From: an uncultured Veillonellaceae bacterium
GTDB lineage: Bacteria; Bacillota; Negativicutes; Selenomonadales; Selenomonadaceae
DNA length: 41,888 nt
Assembly: GCA_902766015.1 (NCBI GenBank)
Contig: CACXCC010000118.1
Span: 1 to 41,888, forward strand
Reading direction: 5' to 3'
In this document: positions 1 through 7,805 of the stretch, piece by piece
Numbering within the stretch: the stretch's first letter is position 1
How the letters are laid out: every line of letters begins with the position of its first letter
Notes under the pieces: generated by a model
What the model was told of the DNA's origin: nothing
The model's input: the letters and a program-made list of their open reading frames with translations, nothing else
The model's database searches: none
Translations under genes and position numbers: made by a program

Positions 1-85
1 CGGTTGTGGCGGAATTGGCAGACGCGCTACTTTGAGGGGGTAGTGTCCACAAGACATATGGGTTCAAGTCCCATCAACCGCACCA
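1..85 (+). tRNA. tRNA-Leu (anticodon GAG), first base cut by window edge
   Basis: The sequence folds as a class II tRNA. The acceptor CGGTTG at 1-6 pairs with CAACCG near the 3' end, and one more G is expected just before the window. The anticodon stem CTACT/GGTAG encloses the loop TTGAGGG, giving anticodon GAG, which reads CUC leucine codons. A long variable arm (TGTC/GACA) is typical of tRNA-Leu. The T arm is ATGGG/CCCAT around TTCAAGT, and the CCA end is encoded. Confidence 0.95.
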
Positions 86-97
86 TTTGAAAATCAG

Positions 98-124
98 AGC
101 TTCCGAGCAATCGGAAGCTTTTTT
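98..124 (+). terminator. Intrinsic terminator of the tRNA-Leu transcript
   Basis: A perfect 9-bp stem AGCTTCCGA/TCGGAAGCT with a 4-base loop is followed by a run of T residues, 12 bases after the tRNA CCA end. Confidence 0.9.
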
Positions 125-333
125 GTTATGGTTATGAAGTTCAAGTTAATATCCTTTGCTTTTTGAGAGAAATAGTTTCGAGGAAACAAATTGACTGGGG
201 ACAAAAATAATATTACTTTATATCTAAATTCATTTTATATCACTTGTGAGGATTATATTACGAACCAATGATGTTTTATTCTGAAATAACGTCGTCTTTT
301 ATCTTAGTTGCAGCGAAATCATTATTATTTATA

Positions 334-363
334 TTGACGAAAGGCAATTATTCATGGTATAGT
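334..363 (+). promoter_or_regulatory. Predicted promoter of the first sugar porter
   Basis: TTGACG (334-339) and TATAGT (358-363) are 18 bases apart and lie about 80 bases upstream of the porter start. The rest of 125-441 is AT-rich and holds no gene that I can see. Confidence 0.6.
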
Positions 364-441
364 TGCAATATGTACACATCGGATTTGGCTTCATACCCCA
401 ATATATACTCATAAATAATAAAGGATAGGAGATGGTATGAG

Positions 442-1857
442 ATGAGTTCAACGGAGAATTCACAAGATGTGGCAGCGAGAAAAAAGAGGACTGCGAAGGT
501 AAGACTGTTTATCTACTGCGCTGCCGGTATGGCAGGTTTGTTATTCGGTCTTGATCAGGGGGTTATCGCCGGTGCGCTGCCGTTTATCAGCAAGGAGTGG
601 GGGCTCGACAGTCTCACGCAGGAATGGGTTGTCAGCTCGATGATGCTCGGCGCGGCAACAGGCGCACTTGCAGCTTCGTTTCTCGCGAAAGAGATCGGAC
701 GCAGAAAGAGTTTGCTTTTCGGCGCGGCCGTATTTATTTGCGGCTGCTTCATGTCAGGCCTTGCACCGAATGTTACGGTTCTGATTGCAGCACGTCTGGC
801 ACTCGGTATTTCAATCGGCGTTGCTTCTTATACGGCGCCGCTGTACCTTGCCGAAATGGCAGAGAAGAATTCCCGCGGTAAAGTTATTTCGGGCTATCAG
901 CTCATGGTTACGGTCGGTATTCTTGCAGCATTTATTTCCGATACGTTCTTCAGTTATACCGGTTCCTGGCGTACGATGCTCACGATCATCTGTATTCCGG
1001 GCTTCATTCTGTTCGGTACGGTTTTGATGCTGCCGGACAGCCCGCAGTGGTTTGCGACGAAGGGCCGTTTTGAGGAGGCAAAGGCGGTTCTTGAAAAACT
1101 GCATGAAACGAATGAAGCAGCGGCGGCAGAGTTAGCCGATATCAAAGATACGCTGAAAGTCAAACAGGCCGGCTGGTCGCTGTTTAAGGTAAATAAAAAT
1201 GTACGCCGTGCCGTATTCCTCGGCATTATGCTTCAGGCAATGCAGCAGCTTACCGGTATCAATGTCATTATGTATTATGCACCGAAAATTTTCGGTCTCG
1301 CCGGTTTCTCGACGACGGAGGAGCAGATGATTGCTACTGTTCTCGTCGGTTCGGTCAACGTTTTGGCAACGTTTATTGCTATCGGTATGGTCGACCGCGC
1401 CGGCCGTAAACCGGCTCTCAAAATCGGCTTTACGGTTATGGCTCTGTCCATGGCGGCTGTTGCCGTCTGCATGGGTATGCTGCAGGCCGGTTCGGCTCCG
1501 TCGTGGGTTCCGTATGTTGCTGCCGGTATGACGATGATGATGATTGCCGGCTTCGCAATGAGTGCCGGCCCGGTTGTCTGGATGCTCTGCTCGGAGATCC
1601 AGCCGCTTAAATCGCGTGAATTCGGTATCGCCTGCTCGACGATGACGAACTGGATTACCTGCGCGATCGTCGGTGCAACGTTCCTTTCGCTTATCGATAC
1701 GCTCGGCTCGGCGAATACGTTCTGGGTCTATGCCGGCCTTAATGCATTCTTCATTGTGCTGACGGTTGCATTTATTCCGGAAACGAAAGGTGTTTCGCTC
1801 GAAGATATCGAGAAAAACCTGATGTCCGGCAAAAAACTCCGCAATATCGGCTGCTGA
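442..1857 (+). CDS. MFS sugar:proton symporter (sugar porter family), copy 1
   Basis: A 471-residue, 12-helix major facilitator of the sugar porter family (AraE/XylE/GLUT type), expected to import a monosaccharide with protons across the cytoplasmic membrane. Family marks are the first helix motif GLLFGLDQGVIAGALPFI near residue 35, RLALGISIGVASYTAPLYLAE near 117-137 (the R-x-G-R/K-type loop motif region), QQLTGINVIMYYAP near 265-280 and PETKG near 447. It ends in NIGC, exactly like its paralogue at 5615-7027, which matches it in roughly four of five residues by eye. The ATG at 442 follows AGGAGA by nine bases; upstream ATGs are out of frame. It lies convergent to the isomerase-family gene and separate from the xylB operon. 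The substrate is inferred from the neighbourhood: a pentose or related sugar. Confidence 0.9.
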   Translation: MSSTENSQDVAARKKRTAKVRLFIYCAAGMAGLLFGLDQGVIAGALPFISKEWGLDSLTQEWVVSSMMLGAATGALAASFLAKEIGRRKSLLFGAAVFICGCFMSGLAPNVTVLIAARLALGISIGVASYTAPLYLAEMAEKNSRGKVISGYQLMVTVGILAAFISDTFFSYTGSWRTMLTIICIPGFILFGTVLMLPDSPQWFATKGRFEEAKAVLEKLHETNEAAAAELADIKDTLKVKQAGWSLFKVNKNVRRAVFLGIMLQAMQQLTGINVIMYYAPKIFGLAGFSTTEEQMIATVLVGSVNVLATFIAIGMVDRAGRKPALKIGFTVMALSMAAVAVCMGMLQAGSAPSWVPYVAAGMTMMMIAGFAMSAGPVVWMLCSEIQPLKSREFGIACSTMTNWITCAIVGATFLSLIDTLGSANTFWVYAGLNAFFIVLTVAFIPETKGVSLEDIEKNLMSGKKLRNIGC

Positions 1858-1893
1858 GAGCTTGTTACGGACTCCTCTTTATGGATAAGAATC

Positions 1894-1931
1894 AAACGCT
1901 TCGGATGGAATTTTCCGTCCGGAGCGTTTTT
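1894..1931 (+). terminator. Intrinsic terminator after sugar porter 1
   Basis: A 16-bp stem with two G-T pairs (AAACGCTTCGGATGGA and its partner) and a 4-base loop is followed by Ts. Confidence 0.85.
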
Positions 1932-2027
1932 ATTTTGCGGCGGTCAGTGCAGAGAGGGCGAAAGGGATGGTTGTATTCCGCTGATCGGATTATTCTTTTG
2001 ACTCTGAGCAGATGTATGGTTTTTATG

Positions 2028-2067
2028 ACAAAAACTCCGGCAGGAATTTTCCTGTCGGAGTTTTTGT
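2028..2067. terminator. Bidirectional terminator between convergent genes
   Basis: ACAAAAACTCCGGCAGG pairs with CCTGTCGGAGTTTTTGT around a short loop. The A-tract and T-tract flanks let it act on both strands, ending the isomerase gene (-) and backing up the porter terminator (+). A further 8-bp hairpin GAACCGGG/CCCGGTTC lies at 2083-2105 without a convincing T run. Confidence 0.8.
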
Positions 2068-2151
2068 TATCTTATGCCTGCAGAACCGGGAGAAGAGCCC
2101 GGTTCAATCCTTTTGTGTTGTGGGTGTGGTGATGGTGGGTGGGGGAAAGGA

Positions 2152-3642
2152 TCAGGCAAACGGATTTTCAGTCGGGTAAAGCATACCTGCCGGCTGATTG
2201 AACGCGAGGTCCTGTACGCCGAGGTACTGGAGGACGGACCAGATGCTTTGGCCGTAGTGGCTGAAGGCAACGGCGCCGTGATGCGGGTAGCGTTTTGCGA
2301 TCAATACGTGACGGTAGAAACGGCCCATTTGCGGGATGGCGAAAACGCCGATACCGCCGAAGGAATGCGTCGGGGTCGGAAGAACTTCGCCTTCGGCAAC
2401 GTAGGCACGCAGTTTACCGTCCGACGTGCTCTGCAGACGGAAGAACGTGATCGGGCTTTCGGCGATGTCGCCTTCGAGCGTACCGCGCGTGATATCCGGC
2501 GTGTTGCCGTTTTCGAGCAGACGGTTTTGGATCAACTGGTATTTTACGCCGCCTTTGCGGAGTTTGCAGAGCGGTGTATTGCCGCAGTGGAATCCCATGA
2601 ATGTATCCTGCAGCGTGTATTTGCCGGCCGGTTTGATGTCGGATTCGTAGAGATCTTTCGGTACGGAGTTGTTGATGTCAAGTAACGTGACGGCATCCTG
2701 ACTGACGCAGAGACCGAGGTATTCGCTGAGTGCACCGTAAATGTCAACTTCGCAGGCAACCGGAATACCCTGAGAGACGAGGCGGCTGTGGACGTAGCAT
2801 GGTTCAAAGCCGAATTCTTTCGGGAAAGCCGGCCAGCATTTGTTGGCAAAAGCGACATATTTGCGTGCGCCGAGGTGTTCCGCCATCCAGTCACGCAGCG
2901 TGACTTCGTACTGGGCCATGCGCGGCAGAAGATCCGGATATGGATTTCCTTCCGTGCCGAGTTCGGCTGCCATTTCGGCAACGACATCTTTGATGCGCGG
3001 ATCGTCTTTATGGGCGCGGTAAGCGACAAGCAGGTCAAGTTCGGAGTTTTCCTCGATTTCGACGCCGAGATCGTAAAGCGGCTGGATCGGAGCGTTGCAG
3101 GCGAAGAAATCCTGCGGTCTCGGTCCGAACGTGATGATTTTGAGGTTATGCAGGCCGATGAGGGTGCGGGCAACCGGCTGGAAGTCGGCGATCATTTTGG
3201 CAACATCTTCGGCCGTGCCGACCGGATATTCCGGGATGTAGGCTTTGAGGTGGCGCAGGCCGAGATTATACGAACAGTTCAGCATGCCGCAATAAGCATC
3301 ACCGCGGCCGTTGATGAGGTTTTTACCCGTTTCCTCTGCGGCGGCGACGTACATGACCGGGCCGTCAAATTCACGCGCGATCAGCGTTTCCGGCGTTTCC
3401 GGACCGAAATTGCCGAGGAAGACGACGAGGGCGTTGCAGCCGACGTCTTTTGCTTCTTTGACGGCAGCGAGCATGTCCGTTTCGTTTTCAACGGTCTTTT
3501 TGACTTCATAGAGAGAACCGTACTGTTTCTCGTAGGCTTCGCGGATGGCCTGACGACGATTTTCGGAAAGGGAAATGATGAAGCAGTCGCGGCTGACGGA
3601 TAAAATGCCGCATTTGACTTCGGGGATATTACTCATGGACAT
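2152..3642 (-). CDS. L-fucose/L-arabinose isomerase family protein
   Basis: A 496-residue protein of the L-fucose/L-arabinose isomerase superfamily, metal-dependent aldose-ketose isomerases acting in the cytoplasm. Recognisable stretches are ALVVFLGNFGPETP in the N-terminal domain, CEVDIYGALSEYLG (about residue 298), LLDINNSVPKD (about 320), FHCGNTPLCKL and YPHHGAVAFSHYG (about 454). The Glu, Asp and His in three of these are candidates for the metal-binding triad. I chose the ATG at 3642 because AGGAG sits ten bases upstream; the earlier in-frame ATG at 3666 lies before that site. It is divergent from a xylulokinase, and no XylA is present. The product may therefore be a ketopentose that the kinase accepts, so the real substrate may be neither fucose nor arabinose. 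Family membership is confident; the substrate is inference. Confidence 0.85.
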   Translation of the reverse strand: MSMSNIPEVKCGILSVSRDCFIISLSENRRQAIREAYEKQYGSLYEVKKTVENETDMLAAVKEAKDVGCNALVVFLGNFGPETPETLIAREFDGPVMYVAAAEETGKNLINGRGDAYCGMLNCSYNLGLRHLKAYIPEYPVGTAEDVAKMIADFQPVARTLIGLHNLKIITFGPRPQDFFACNAPIQPLYDLGVEIEENSELDLLVAYRAHKDDPRIKDVVAEMAAELGTEGNPYPDLLPRMAQYEVTLRDWMAEHLGARKYVAFANKCWPAFPKEFGFEPCYVHSRLVSQGIPVACEVDIYGALSEYLGLCVSQDAVTLLDINNSVPKDLYESDIKPAGKYTLQDTFMGFHCGNTPLCKLRKGGVKYQLIQNRLLENGNTPDITRGTLEGDIAESPITFFRLQSTSDGKLRAYVAEGEVLPTPTHSFGGIGVFAIPQMGRFYRHVLIAKRYPHHGAVAFSHYGQSIWSVLQYLGVQDLAFNQPAGMLYPTENPFA

Positions 3643-3673
3643 GGTTTCAGCACTCCTTTGACACACATCGTTT

Positions 3674-3691
3674 TGCTTGCGTTCACAAGCA
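3674..3691. promoter_or_regulatory. Operator-like palindrome in the isomerase leader
   Basis: TGCTTG-N6-CAAGCA lies about 12 bases after the predicted start site of the minus-strand isomerase transcript. It shares the half-site pattern GCKTG-N6-CAMGC with 3920-3935. Confidence 0.6.
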
Positions 3692-3709
3692 CACTTATTT
3701 GATGCTCAT

Positions 3710-3738
3710 AGAATAGCACCGGAAAAGAATCTTGTCAA
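3710..3738 (-). promoter_or_regulatory. Predicted promoter of the isomerase-family gene
   Basis: On the minus strand, TTGACA (3738-3733) and TATTCT (3715-3710) are separated by 17 bases. The -10 hexamer is identical to that of the divergent xylB promoter. Confidence 0.75.
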
Positions 3739-3877
3739 TCACTTTATTCTGAATTTTATTGATCCAGTGCATCATTTGACGAATAATGTGCGGTTTCCTA
3801 CATTATTTGCGCCTAAAACAGGAATTTTTTCCCAATGACGATCAAATAACAATTTTTAGAAAATTATCAAAGAGGTA

Positions 3878-3906
3878 TTGACGTCGGCATTTTCGTGTGC
3901 TATTCT
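3878..3906 (+). promoter_or_regulatory. Predicted promoter of xylB
   Basis: TTGACG (3878-3883) and TATTCT (3901-3906) have a 17-base spacer, ending about 60 bases before the xylB ATG. Confidence 0.75.
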
Positions 3907-3919
3907 GAGTACAGCAAAA

Positions 3920-3935
3920 GCGTGCATAAGCACGC
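3920..3935. promoter_or_regulatory. Operator-like palindrome in the xylB leader
   Basis: GCGTGCATAAGCACGC is a perfect inverted repeat about 7 bases after the predicted xylB start site. It is the partner of the palindrome at 3674-3691 and a candidate site for the LacI-type protein encoded at 7806-8888. Confidence 0.6.
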
Positions 3936-3964
3936 AATGTCGCGTGTGAAAGAGAGGATAAGCC

Positions 3965-5488
3965 ATGAAATATTTGTTGGGCGTCGATTTGGGAACATCG
4001 GCGACGAAGACGGTTATGTTTGACGAAAACGGTCAAGTCGTTGCGTCGGTGTCGCAGGAATATCCGTTGTACCAGCCGGAAAACGGCTGGGCGGAACAGG
4101 ATCCGCATGACTGGTATGAGGCGACGGAAAAAACAATCCGCGCTGTCGTGGAGAAATCCGGTGTCAACGCCTCTGACGTCAAAGGTATCGGCATTTCGGG
4201 CCAGATGCACGGGCTTGTTATGCTGGACAAGGATAATGAAGTCATTCGTCCGTCGATCATCTGGTGCGATCAGAGAACGGGCGAGGAGTGCAAGGAGATT
4301 ACGGCGCGCGTCGGCCTTGATCGACTTATGGCGATTACGGCAAACCCCGCATTGACGGGCTTTACGGCGTCGAAGATTCTCTGGGTTCGCAATCATGAAC
4401 CGAAAAATTACGCCCGCTGCCGTCATATTCTGCTCCCGAAAGATTACGTCCGGTTCCGTTTGACGGGCGTGTATGCGACGGATGTTTCGGACGCGAGCGG
4501 CATGCAGCTCCTGGATATTCCGCATCGCTGCTGGTCGGAGGAGATCCTGCAGAAACTCGAAATCGATCCCGAATGGCTGCCGCGTGTTTATGAATCGCCG
4601 GAAGTTACGGGCTGTATCACGCCGGAATTTGCGGCAAAGACGGGACTTTCGCCGCAAACGGTTGTTGTCGGCGGCGCCGGCGATAATGCGGCTGCTGCTG
4701 TCGGAACGGGGGTTGTCCGCGAAGGACGTGCGTTTACAACGATCGGTACGAGCGGCGTCGTTTTCGCCCATATGAATCAGCCGAACATTGACCCGAAAGG
4801 GCGCGTGCATACGTTTTGCTGTGCGGTTCCGGGAGCCTGGCACGTTATGGGCGTTACGCAGGCGGCGGGACTTTCGCTGCACTGGTTCCGCGATACGCTT
4901 GCCGAATGTTACAAACAGAAGGAAGAAGAAACCGGTATTGACTCTTACGCACTGATCAGCAGTGACGTCGGGAAGGTTCCGCGCGGAAGCCGCCGGCTGC
5001 TCTATTTACCGTATCTCATGGGCGAACGCACACCGCATCTCAATCCGAACTGCCGCGGCGTTTTCTTCGGCCTTTCGGCGATTCATACGAAGCAGGATAT
5101 GCTCCGCGCCGTTATGGAAGGTGTCAGTTATTCCCTGCGTGACTGTCAACAGATTCTGCAGGAAATGAATGTCAACACGAAGGCGATGATGGCATGCGGC
5201 GGCGGTGCACGCAGCAATGTTTGGCGTCAAATGCTCGCCGATATGTACGGCTGCCCGGTTCAGACGATTAAATCGAAAGAGGGTCCGGCTCTCGGAGCTG
5301 CGATTCTTGCCGGTGTCGGCGCGGGTATTTTCCCGGATGTTGTTTCCGCCTGCGAAAGCCTCATCGAGCCGGATACGACCTGCAAGCCCGATGCGGCAGC
5401 CCACGTTTATTATGAAAAAGGACATCAGCTGTATCAAAAACTGTATCGTCAGCTGAAAGACAGCTTTGACGATTTGGCATCTCTTTAA
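3965..5488 (+). CDS. xylB: Xylulokinase (FGGY carbohydrate kinase)
   Basis: A 507-residue FGGY kinase, expected to phosphorylate D-xylulose to D-xylulose 5-phosphate with ATP. The first domain begins YLLGVDLGTSATK (phosphate-binding motif). The substrate region has GISGQMHGLVMLD and IIWCDQRT, both characteristic of XylB, and then NPALTGFTASKILWV. The likely catalytic base is Asp240 in GGAGDNAAAAVGTG. The C-terminal domain carries ACGGGARSNVWRQMLADM and GPALGAAILAG. Length and motif order match full XylB. The ATG follows AGAGAGGA. Downstream, a second sugar porter and the DUF4867 gene lie in the same direction, after a gap of about 125 bases with only a weak stem-loop near 5500-5539. The kinase call is strong and sets the ketose that the pathway must make. 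Confidence 0.92.
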   Translation: MKYLLGVDLGTSATKTVMFDENGQVVASVSQEYPLYQPENGWAEQDPHDWYEATEKTIRAVVEKSGVNASDVKGIGISGQMHGLVMLDKDNEVIRPSIIWCDQRTGEECKEITARVGLDRLMAITANPALTGFTASKILWVRNHEPKNYARCRHILLPKDYVRFRLTGVYATDVSDASGMQLLDIPHRCWSEEILQKLEIDPEWLPRVYESPEVTGCITPEFAAKTGLSPQTVVVGGAGDNAAAAVGTGVVREGRAFTTIGTSGVVFAHMNQPNIDPKGRVHTFCCAVPGAWHVMGVTQAAGLSLHWFRDTLAECYKQKEEETGIDSYALISSDVGKVPRGSRRLLYLPYLMGERTPHLNPNCRGVFFGLSAIHTKQDMLRAVMEGVSYSLRDCQQILQEMNVNTKAMMACGGGARSNVWRQMLADMYGCPVQTIKSKEGPALGAAILAGVGAGIFPDVVSACESLIEPDTTCKPDAAAHVYYEKGHQLYQKLYRQLKDSFDDLASL

Positions 5489-5614
5489 GCCAATCCGGAC
5501 TGCGGGAGCAGAGAGCGGGAAAACCGCCGCCTTCCGCAGAGCCGATTTTCATTCATGTATTGTGTGATTTTGTTTAGCATATGGTTAGGTAGTTTTCAGG
5601 AAGGATGATTTATC

Positions 5615-7027
5615 ATGGTATCCGCAGTAACACCCGATACGGAAGCGCGCAAAAAACACGCGGCGCGTATCCGCGCATTTATTTACTTCGCCGCCGGTAT
5701 GGCCGGACTCCTTTTCGGTCTCGATCAGGGCGTCATTTCGGGGGCACTTCCGTTTATCAGTAAGGAATGGAGCCTCAGCAGTGTCGCGCAGGAATGGGTT
5801 GTCAGCTCGATGATGGTCGGTGCTGCTACGGGCGCGATTATCGCATCGTTTCTTGCGCGCGGGATCGGTCGTAAAAAGAGTTTGATGATCGGGGCAACGC
5901 TTTTCATCATCGGCTGTCTCGGATCCGGACTTTCCGTCAGCGTCACGATGCTCATCGGTTTCCGACTGATTCTCGGCCTTTCGATCGGTATCGCATCCTA
6001 CACGGCGCCGCTGTATCTCGCGGAAATGTCGGACAAGGATTCGCGCGGTAAGGTCATTTCCGGTTATCAGCTCATGGTCACCGTCGGCATTCTCGTTGCA
6101 TTTCTTTCCGATACGTTCTTCAGCTACAGCGGATCGTGGCGCTCGATGCTTTCGATCATTGCGATTCCGGGCTTCATCCTGATCCTGACGGTTTTGACAC
6201 TTCCGGACAGTCCGCGCTGGCTCGCAACGAAAGGTCGTTTTGCCGAGGCCGACAAAGTTCTCAATATGCTTCATGAAAAAACGGAAACGGCGGAAGCCGA
6301 ACTTGCCGATATCAAAGAAACGCTGAAAGTCAAACAGGCCGGCTGGCAGCTCTTCAAAGCAAATAAGAACGTTCGCCGCGCCGTATTTCTCGGCGTTCTC
6401 CTGCAGGCCATGCAGCAGTTTACAGGTTTTAACGTCATCATGTATTATTCGCCGAAAATCCTCGAACTCGCCGGTTTTGCGACGACGGAAGAGCAGATGA
6501 TCGGTACGGTTATCAACGGTATTGTCTTTACGCTTTCGACGTTTATTGCCATTGTCATGGTCGATAAATCCGGTCGTAAACCGACGCTCAAGATCGGTTT
6601 TGCCGTCATGGCTGTTGCCATGGCCGTTGTCGGTGTCTGCATGGGCATGTTCAATGACGGAACGGCTCCTTCGTGGGTCCCGTATCTTGCCGCCGTTATG
6701 ACAATGGTTATGATCGCCGGTTTCGGGATGAGTGCCGGCCCGGTGGTCTGGGTTCTCTGCTCGGAGATTCAGCCGCTCAAATCGCGTGAATTCGGTATTG
6801 CCTGCTCGACGATGACGAACTGGATTACCTGCGCGATCGTCGGCGCAACGTTCCTTTCCCTCATTGATACACTCAGCTCGGCGCATACGTTCTGGCTGTA
6901 TGCCGGTCTCAACGCGCTCTTCATTTTCCTGACGATTTCCTATGTACCGGAAACGAAGGGGATTTCGCTTGAAGAGATCGAAAAGAAACTCATGTCGGGC
7001 GAAAAACTGCGCAACATCGGCTGCTGA
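5615..7027 (+). CDS. MFS sugar:proton symporter (sugar porter family), copy 2
   Basis: A 470-residue paralogue of the protein at 442-1857, with the same motifs: GLLFGLDQGVISGALPFI, LGLSIGIASYTAPLYLAEM, QQFTGFNVIMYYSPK, PETKGISLEEIE and the terminal NIGC. The most visible differences are in the loop around residues 285-300 and in GFNV in place of GINV in the substrate-lining helix 7, so the two may differ in affinity or preferred sugar. The ATG follows AGGAAGGA by about nine bases. It sits between xylB and DUF4867 with short gaps and no strong terminator, so it is probably co-transcribed with xylB. Confidence 0.9.
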   Translation: MVSAVTPDTEARKKHAARIRAFIYFAAGMAGLLFGLDQGVISGALPFISKEWSLSSVAQEWVVSSMMVGAATGAIIASFLARGIGRKKSLMIGATLFIIGCLGSGLSVSVTMLIGFRLILGLSIGIASYTAPLYLAEMSDKDSRGKVISGYQLMVTVGILVAFLSDTFFSYSGSWRSMLSIIAIPGFILILTVLTLPDSPRWLATKGRFAEADKVLNMLHEKTETAEAELADIKETLKVKQAGWQLFKANKNVRRAVFLGVLLQAMQQFTGFNVIMYYSPKILELAGFATTEEQMIGTVINGIVFTLSTFIAIVMVDKSGRKPTLKIGFAVMAVAMAVVGVCMGMFNDGTAPSWVPYLAAVMTMVMIAGFGMSAGPVVWVLCSEIQPLKSREFGIACSTMTNWITCAIVGATFLSLIDTLSSAHTFWLYAGLNALFIFLTISYVPETKGISLEEIEKKLMSGEKLRNIGC

Positions 7028-7069
7028 CACGATTTTTGACGTCAAGATATAGATTAGGAGAGATTGATC

Positions 7070-7693
7070 ATGGAAATCAAATCGATTACAGATCCGTCCT
7101 TTGCTGTTTACGGCAGGGTCGTTCCGGCTGACACAAAGGAATTTATCGAAACGATGGCAAAGGAACCGGCAACGGCGGAGGGGACAACGGTTTATTATCC
7201 TTCTGTCGCGGCGTTTGAGGCACTGCCGCTCTTTTGCGAGATGCAGGATACGGTTTTCGGTGAACTGCCGATCGAGTTCGGTTATTGCAACGGATATAAT
7301 ACGAAGCTCAACGCCGTCGAATATCACCGTTCGTCGGAAATTGACATCGCGGCGACGGATCTTGTCCTGATTTTGGGTCGTCAGCAGGATATCGAAGCGG
7401 ACTTTACGTACGATACGGCAACGATTGAGGCTTTTGCCGTACCGGCCGGAACGGCCGTCGAACTTTACGCGACGACGCTGCATTTCGCTCCGTGCCGCGC
7501 TGACGGCAAAGAATTCCGCTGCGGCGTCATCCTGCCGAAAGGCACGAATGAAGCATTGACAAAACCCGTCGGCAAAGACGGGGAGCATCGTCTGCTTTTT
7601 GCCAACAATAAATGGCTGATCGCGCATGAAGCAAGCGGTCTGCAGAATGACGGCGCGTTTATCGGGCTGAAAGGCGCCAATCCGGAGATTTGA
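7070..7693 (+). CDS. DUF4867 family protein (cupin-like), sugar-locus associated
   Basis: A 207-residue cytoplasmic protein that I recognise as DUF4867, a family of unknown function seen beside sugar isomerases in Firmicutes. The centre reads GYCNGYNTKLNAVEYHRSSE (about residues 84-103), and later LHFAPC (about 139-144). The Glu, His and Glu in VEYHRSSE and the later His resemble the spacing of metal ligands in cupin barrels, which is inference. The start is the ATG at 7070, eight bases after AGGAGA; a TTG two codons earlier is less likely. It closes the sugar operon before a terminator. Cupin-fold sugar isomerases and mutarotases exist, so an accessory isomerase, epimerase or mutarotase role is plausible but not shown. 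Confidence 0.75.
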   Translation: MEIKSITDPSFAVYGRVVPADTKEFIETMAKEPATAEGTTVYYPSVAAFEALPLFCEMQDTVFGELPIEFGYCNGYNTKLNAVEYHRSSEIDIAATDLVLILGRQQDIEADFTYDTATIEAFAVPAGTAVELYATTLHFAPCRADGKEFRCGVILPKGTNEALTKPVGKDGEHRLLFANNKWLIAHEASGLQNDGAFIGLKGANPEI

Positions 7694-7712
7694 GTTCCGG
7701 GACATCCGGGAG

Positions 7713-7746
7713 AGATCCGTTTTCCGTAAGGAGGACGGATCTTTTT
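7713..7746 (+). terminator. Intrinsic terminator of the xylB operon
   Basis: AGATCCGT pairs with ACGGATCT around a 14-base loop and is followed by five Ts. Confidence 0.8.
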
Positions 7747-7805
7747 CGCGTTACGGGGGCAGGAATTTTTCTTTGGGATGCAGAATTTAAGAAAGGAAAT
7801 CGATC

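Noticed and set aside
5500..5539. Terminator between xylB and the second sugar porter
   Set aside because: CTGCGG/CCGCAG and an inner GCGG/CCGC pair exist, but there is no T run, so I treat it as a weak intercistronic hairpin.
5585..7705. 706-codon open frame on the minus strand
   Set aside because: It is antisense to the clear sugar porter and DUF4867 genes, is very rich in Arg, His, Asp and Asn, and shows no domain. The codon bias of the real genes keeps this frame open.
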